Source of the DNA: Anastatus disparis
Lineage: Eukaryota; Arthropoda; Insecta; Hymenoptera; Eupelmidae
NCBI GenBank assembly: GCA_017163975.1
Contig: JAFFSR010000243.1
Location: 1-64,000 of the forward strand
DNA length: 64,000 nt
Direction: 5' to 3'
The position numbers and the translations under genes were made by a program. Below, piece after piece: positions 58,659 through 64,000 of this stretch (the stretch's first letter is position 1; each line of letters starts with the position of its first letter). The notes beneath the pieces are model-generated. The model was not told the origin of the DNA, did no database searches, and was given only the letters and a program-made list of their open reading frames with translations.

Positions 58659-59625
58659 TAAGTATATTCATAAAATGAAAAGTGGTCGATTGCCTTGTCA
58701 ACCTGGTTGTTTCGAAGAAGAAAGTATAAAAATCATAATTTATAAGAAATTTTCAGTTATTCGTGACCATGCTGGTGAAGTCTGTTTGCAAGAACTTCAT
58801 CCTAGTAATAGTCTCTTAGTAATGGCATTGTCAGGATCTAAGGGAAGTTTTATTAATATTCTAAAAATGATGACTTGTGTAGGACAGCAAACTAATAGTG
58901 GTCATCGTCTGTTAAAATCGCTAAAACTGGATACATAAAAAAAAGATTGGTAAGACTTTAGAAGATCTTTGTTTACATTATGATATTACAGTTGAAAATT
59001 TTGTTGGTGATATTGTTCAAATTCTTTATGCTGTAGATTCTATGGACCCATCGTACATGGGAGGCAAAGACTGTCTTGTTGATTATAAAAGAGTTCTCGA
59101 TGATATTAAATCAATATCAGCATACAAAATTGAAAATCCATTTGATAGCCCTGATGTTAAAAAAGTAACCTCTGAACTTTTGATGTCAGAGAAATATTCT
59201 TGTGTAAGTGAAGAATTTAAGCAAGAATAAGCTCAATTTTTAAAAACAGTTGCAATTATAATTGCTAGGATTAGACAGCATATTAAATCAGATGCCCCAG
59301 TTTACAGGTATATTGTAAGTTTAACTGTGTCACAACTTGTTGAATTTATTTATAAAAGTAAGGATAAATGTATGAAAGCGAAAATTATTCAAGGCACTGC
59401 AGTTGGTGCTTTAGCTGCACAAAGTATTGAAGAACCTTGTACTTGAATAACCTTGAAAACTTTTCATTTCGCTCGTGTAGCATCTATGAACATAACTCAA
59501 GGTGTACCTCATATTAATAAAATTATTAATACTAATCTAAAAATCAGTACTCGAATTGTAACACCTCATCTAGAAGATGATACAGATCCTGAATTTAGAT
59601 GTACTGGAAGCCACTATCATTTCCT
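58659..59625 (+). pseudogene. RNA polymerase III largest subunit (RPC1) fragment, right copy, 3' part
   Basis: The continuation of 47815-48020 after foldback H. The frame 58591-58938 enters the homologous part at YIHKMKSGRLPCQPGCFEEE and has FSVIRDHAGEVCLQEL and MALSGSKGSFINILKMM, which is typical RPC1 funnel/bridge-side wording. A gap follows at GHR/LLKSLKLD, where a conserved stretch is missing. Then come EDLCLHYDITVENFVGDIVQ, MDPSYMGGKDCLVDYKRVLD, AVGALAAQSIEE and the trigger-loop-like [20 protein letters not shown]. The [15 protein letters not shown] wording separates it from Pol I and Pol II. Stops near 58940 and 59230, a stop near 59446 (the usual G.EPGTQMT reads EEPCT-stop-ITL) and loss of homology after 59600 make it a pseudogene. 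Confidence 0.85.
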
Positions 59626-60482
59626 TTAACAGTGTGTGTTCCAAAATTATATCATCATTTTTCATTTAATAGATACTTTGTATAGAAACTTAAGCCGAGT
59701 GAAATAATGAATATTTAATTATTCTTTTTTATTGATGAAACAACTCTCTAAAATAAGTAAATTTTTATTAAAAAATAATTATTTAAGCTTACGATAACTC
59801 AAAGTCTTATTTGCCTTTCGAAAGTAATTGTAATTGTTATAATAACGAGTAATGTGTAATTAATAATTAAGCTCTTAATTGATGAATAACATCCTAACAT
59901 AAGATTTTTAAACTTATTTTAATAGTTTTAAGGTATTAAAACCAGATGCTTATGTTTAATATACGACAGGCTATTTTCAATAAAAAAAAAATTAATAATA
60001 CATGAAAATTTATATTTTAAACTACCATTACTCCTTATTGGTGGTTCTGACTTACACAATCGATAATTTATTTCAAAGTTTATAAAATATAGAAGAAAAT
60101 AAGCCCTTGAAAGCCAATTTCTTGAGTGGCGAACATTAAATAATTTCAATTTTCATGTTATACATATAAGAACCAATCAGAAAACTGCAAAATTCAGGTC
60201 TGTAAAAAATCATGCTAAGTCTTCTCTTCATTCGCAAGAAGAAGTGTTCTTATTGATTTTTTCCTAAAACATCAGGATTTTCAGAAAAAAAATGATAAAA
60301 TTAGGACTTTTCTGAAAATTTTGAAAAATTTTCAAATTTCAAGGTCCTGTAGCTCTTGATCCTTTCAATCTAGATCCTTGAAAATTTGTTCACATATTCC
60401 GGGTAACAAAAAGAATAATTGCTCAGAGTTACAGCGATTTTTATTTTTTTGCTCTCTAAGTTGGTGTGAAATGTCCCATATA
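59626..60482. other. Outer right arm of the giant inverted repeat
   Basis: Mirrors 20756-21200 and 16183-16570. It has no family G insertion: the unoccupied site is at about 60064-60072 (ATAATTTATTTC). No gene. Confidence 0.75.
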
Positions 60483-61391
60483 CACGGTGGGCCGTTTTAA
60501 TCTTTGCACTCAATTTTCTCCGAACCTACTGTAGCTACAAAAAAAAGGTCCCAAGCAAAATTGAGCGTGATAGAGGGGGCTATTTAACCCCGTCCTTGGT
60601 TTTGACCTTGAGGTCCAATTTCAAGGTTATTTGAAGGTCAAGACCATTTTTTTAAATAGGAATGAATACCTATTTTTGACTGCGGATTTGAAAAGAGCGG
60701 GAAATTCTAAGATAAGTTTGTTCCAAGTCAAAATTTATTTAGTGACCTTCTCAAGGACAAAAATCGAGGTCAAATTTCTAAAAACCGATCGAATGCCCTT
60801 TTTCTGCATTATCTTGGTTTGCTGATAAATGCAAATGATCTAAGTAGTGTTAAATGGTCATCTTAGTTCCAAAGTAAAAGGATCTTGACCATCTTGACCT
60901 TAAGGTCAAATTTCAAGGTCATTTTACAATCAATAATTTTTTTTCGGTAATAGAAATCCCTATTTTAGACTACGAATTTAAAAAGATTTTACGCTAAGAT
61001 TATTATAGGGGAAAGTTAATTTTATGACCTTGGAATGGTCCAAAATTAAGGTCAAATATTTAAAAACTTATCGAATGCTCTTTATCTGAATTACACTGAT
61101 TTCCTAAGACTTTTGGTGTATCGGTATCAAAGAAAAGTTAAGAAAAAATTTGTGCATGGCGAAGGGGGCCTCGGCCTATTTTTGACACTGCAGTTAGAAA
61201 AAGTGACACTCAAAGTGATATTTTAAGTATGTTGTGTCGTTAATGGATCTGAAGAAGGTTAATTCAAGATTAAATAACATAATATGCTTATCCCATCTTC
61301 AGCGTTACCCAGGAACAACGACGTGGACGTAATAGGATCGTGTTCCCTTTGGGGTGCTGGATTATCGTGAGTCTCCTTGCCTCTCACTGTT

Positions 61392-62448
61392 TTAACCACG
61401 AAGCAAATGTTCAAAGTTACCTCCATTTACTTGTAGACACAAAGTTAAGCGCCTTCGAAAATGACGTACGGTCCTCAGTAGAGTTTGTCTCGAAATTCCC
61501 GCACATGCTTGACGAATGCGATTTTGCATGTTTTCTCTAGTTTAAGGTCGCTCTTTAAAAATAACATTTTTTAGAAATCCCCACAAATAAAAATCTGGAG
61601 ATGTTAAATCAGGTGAGTTAGGAGGCCAATTAACTGGCCCTGCTCTGCCGATCCATCTTTCATGGTAATTTTGATTCAAAAATTCTCGGACAATTCGTGC
61701 AAAGTGTGGTGGCGCACCATTCTGCTGAAACCACATTCTTCGTCTAGTTTCTAAATCAACATCTTCCATTAATTCTGACAAGTCATCTCTTATTAACTGC
61801 AAATAGTTGTTTCCATTAACATTCTGCTCAAAAAAGTAAGGGCCAATCAAATATCCATTCACAATCCCACACCATACCATAAGGCTCCAGCGATGCTGAT
61901 GATCTGTGCCAATGATGATTTTTATTTGACCAGTAATGACAATTGTGCCTATTTAATTGTCTATCGCTATAAAATTTAGCTTCGTCAGAAAAAAGTACAT
62001 ATTTGAAAAAATTGGGATCATTTTCTACAATAAGTAAGGTCCATTGGCAAAATTCAGTCCTCATTTGCATATGATTCCTTGTCAGTTCCTGTACGAGCGT
62101 GATATGGTAAGCATGGTAATTAAGCCTATTTAAATTCCTCAAAAATGTTCGTCTTGGAATACCAACTTCCATTTCTATTTGACGACTGCTGACATGAGGA
62201 TTAAGATGAATAACCGCAAGAATAGTTATAACACGAGCATCATCTTCGTTGTACTCAGGACGCCTGCGTTGGCGAGTAAGACGTCCTCGATGAGCTTTGT
62301 CAGTTCAACTTTGTATTGACCTATCACTGGGATGTCTTCTATCTGGAAAGCGTTCAGCGTAAAGTCTTGCTATAACACGATAGTTATTACGAAATTCCAC
62401 CAAAACCATTATCATATCAACAATCTCATTTGGAGGATAGTCAGCCAT
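61392..62448 (-). pseudogene. Mariner-superfamily transposase, DD41D-type spacing
   Basis: About 350 codons from MADYPPNEIVDM (start 62448) to LRG before the stop at 61392. The N-terminal helix-turn-helix region includes RRPEYNEDDARVITILAVIH. The catalytic core has the first Asp in VLFSDEAKFYSD. The second position is QQNGAPPHF, where Asn replaces the usual Asp. The candidate third Asp is in SPDFYLWG, 41 residues after that Asn. The C-terminal NRIRQACAGISRQTLLRTV is typical of these insect elements. Breaks are a TGA near 62309, a frameshift near 61880 and another near 61542. It would cut and paste the surrounding TIR element, but it is dead on several counts. The DD41D (rosa-like) assignment rests on spacing alone. 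Confidence 0.82.
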
Positions 62449-62478
62449 TACAACAGTTTCTAAATTTAAATAACACTG

Positions 62479-62867
62479 TTAAGAGGAGGTCATGTATCTC
62501 TGTCCTTTTCCAATAAAAAAATTGAGTTTTTTACAGAAACTAATAACTTTAGCAAAAAATGAAGAGAAAGCCGCATCTCGTATCAAAAAAAGCAATATTT
62601 TCTTTGATAAGAAAGAATTAATTTTATTGCTTTGTTTTCTAGAAAACCTTGAAAAACTTAAATCATAGAGGTTAGGGTGGACAATTTGGTTTTTTAAGGT
62701 TTTCTTGAGAACGAAGCAATAAAATAAATTTTTTCTTATCAAAGAAAACATTGCTTTTTTCCATACAAGGTGCGGCTTTCTCTTCATTTTTTGCTAAAGT
62801 TATTAGTTTCTGTAAAAAAATTATTTCTTTGATTAGAAAAGGACAGAGATACGCGACCTCCTCTTAA
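62479..62867. mobile_element. 389-bp MITE upstream of the transposase pseudogene
   Basis: Inverted termini TTAAGAGGAGGTCATGTATC and ...GATACGCGACCTCCTCTTAA with TTAA at both ends. The interior is mirrored around 62690. Identical in length to the copy at 55394-55782. The antisense frame within it is not a gene. Confidence 0.9.
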
Positions 62868-63420
62868 GTTGTAATTTATATTTTAAGTGTAGTCCAACAA
62901 ACATAAAATTTTTTATAATAATAAAAAAAAGTGAAGAAGTGGTAATAGTAGTAAACGATAACTTTCCTCTAGCTCGAATCAGATACTTTAATATTTTTGT
63001 AAAAGATTATTTTTAAATCAAAAATAATTTATTTAACACAAACATGACTCTACATATTTCTTCAATTACTACGAAGAACACTTTAAAAAAAATTCAGTTA
63101 TAAGATAAAACTGAATAATGAGTAGGGGCAAAATTCAATATGAAAATTTATCTATCGTTCTCCGTAAAACATTATTTTCTAATTAAAAATAGTCTAAAAA
63201 GAATATTCTAATATTCAATCCGCGTTTAAATTCATTTATTGCTATTACTACTTCTTGAGTCTTAATATTATTATCAAAACTATTTTTATTTTTGTTTATT
63301 GCACTTGAAATATTAATTACAACTGAATAGTGCTATTTTAATTTTCCACTTTTGTATAACCTTCAAATAAAATTGTTGATATGAAAATGGATTAAGAGGT
63401 GTGTCCTAATATTTTCGTGC
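62868..63420. other. Interior of the mariner-like element, non-coding
   Basis: AT-rich with no frame of note and no recognised repeat. It leads into the right arm, whose inner part begins near 63420 (GTGCTGCACTAAGACTTTAC). Confidence 0.5.
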
Positions 63421-64000
63421 TGCACTAAGACTTTACGCTGAACGTTCTCCAGACCGAATACATGATACTAGGTATTTCAGCATTTGACCTTGACATAACC
63501 TTCCAAAGGTCATGAAAAATATTTTAAAATACTGTTTCCAACGTAAAATTTTACGCTCTTTCAAGTCGACCTTGAAATGACCTTGAAACTGAAGTTTAAG
63601 GTTAAAATCAATCACACCAAAAAGTCCAGACAAAAGTTGTGCATGGCGAGGCCCTCTTCGTTATGCACAAATTTTTTCTGAACTTTCCTTTCATACCGAT
63701 ACACCAAAAGTCTTAGGAAACCAGTGTAATTCAGATGAAGAGCATTCGATAAATTTTTCAATATTTGACCCTGATTTTGGACCATTCCAAGATCATAAAA
63801 TCAACTATTCCCTAGAATAATTTTAGCGTAAAATTAAATAATCTTTTCAAATTCGTAGTCTAAAATAGTAATTTCTATTACCGAAAAAAAATTATTAATC
63901 TTAAAATGACCTTAAAATTTGACCTTAAGGTCAAGATGGTCAAGATCCTTTTACCTTGGAACTAAGATGACCATTTAACACTACTTAGATCATTTGCATT

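Larger units (their letters stand above)
16183..60482. repeat. Giant inverted repeat carrying RPC1 pseudogenes and tRNA-like units
   Basis: Left-arm blocks reappear in reverse complement and mirrored order on the right. 16183-16570 plus 20756-22265 matches 60482-58659 plus 48020-47815. 22725-23330 matches 46925-46385. (AT)n lies at both inner ends (23483-23519, 46106-46158). The 22266-22724 and 46926-47814 stretches do not match each other. Removing the insertions (family G copy 2, Helitron, foldback H) leaves arms of a few kilobases facing each other across a short AT apex. It could be an inverted segmental duplication or a large foldback element with a captured gene fragment. Confidence 0.8.
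60483..64000. mobile_element. Mariner-like element with long TIRs (right end outside window)
   Basis: The left end starts CACGGTGGGCCGTTTTAATC after TA at 60481-60482. The left arm (60483 to about 61190) and the right arm (about 63610 to 64000 and beyond) are inverted. For example, GATTTCCTAAGACTTTTGGT at about 61100 is mirrored at about 63710. The arms hold two or more degenerate ~280-bp subrepeats rich in TTGACCTTAAGGTCAA. A transposase pseudogene (61392-62448, minus) and a MITE (62479-62867) lie between the arms. The left arm predicts about 320 bp more beyond position 64000. Confidence 0.8.

Noticed and set aside
62479..62787. A 102-codon antisense frame next to the transposase
   Set aside because: It lies wholly within the 389-bp MITE. 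Similar frames arise in other MITE copies from the same inverted arms.

Overview
This window is AT-rich eukaryotic DNA, most likely from an insect. It holds two Ty3/gypsy-like LTR retrotransposons, an OTU-bearing Helitron, a DD41D-type mariner-like element, TTAA-flanked MITEs, long foldback elements and a decayed RNA polymerase III large-subunit (RPC1/POLR3A) sequence. I see no intact host gene. Species cannot be named from what is visible. Base composition and transposon families point to an arthropod, and that is inference.

The layout is a set of insertions nested inside inverted repeats. (i) 228-3235: a transposase-less element with CCCACACAGCATG termini (family G, copy 1), built from two kinds of tandem array. 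(ii) 3238-5868: anonymous AT-rich DNA with a degenerate MITE and one Tc1-like terminus. (iii) 5869-15664: a foldback element (A) whose apex and right arm hold further inverted-repeat elements (B, C, D, E, F and a 150-bp hairpin MITE). (iv) 15665-16182: (AT)n and a GT-rich minisatellite. (v) 16183-60482: a very large inverted repeat. Its arms carry the same RPC1 pseudogene and the same tRNA-like repeat unit in mirrored order.

Three things have entered that large inverted repeat. Family G copy 2 (16571-20753) sits in the left arm. A Helitron (23520-46105) sits at the apex between two (AT)n tracts. A foldback (48021-58658) sits in the right arm. Each of the last two contains a gypsy-like LTR element: 33624-45889 in the Helitron (TSD ACCAT) and 48469-58052 in the foldback (TSD CATC). 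The second LTR element itself contains a 389-bp MITE. The deepest series is RPC1 segment > foldback > LTR element > MITE. Because the arms are paralogous, several insertions can be compared with their empty site inside this same window.

(vi) 60483-64000: a mariner-like element with long terminal inverted repeats and a broken transposase, whose right end lies beyond the window. All transposon genes are damaged except the gag of the 33.6-45.9 kb element. Nothing here looks like a cooperating set of host genes. The interest lies in the inverted-repeat architecture and the order of insertions it records.
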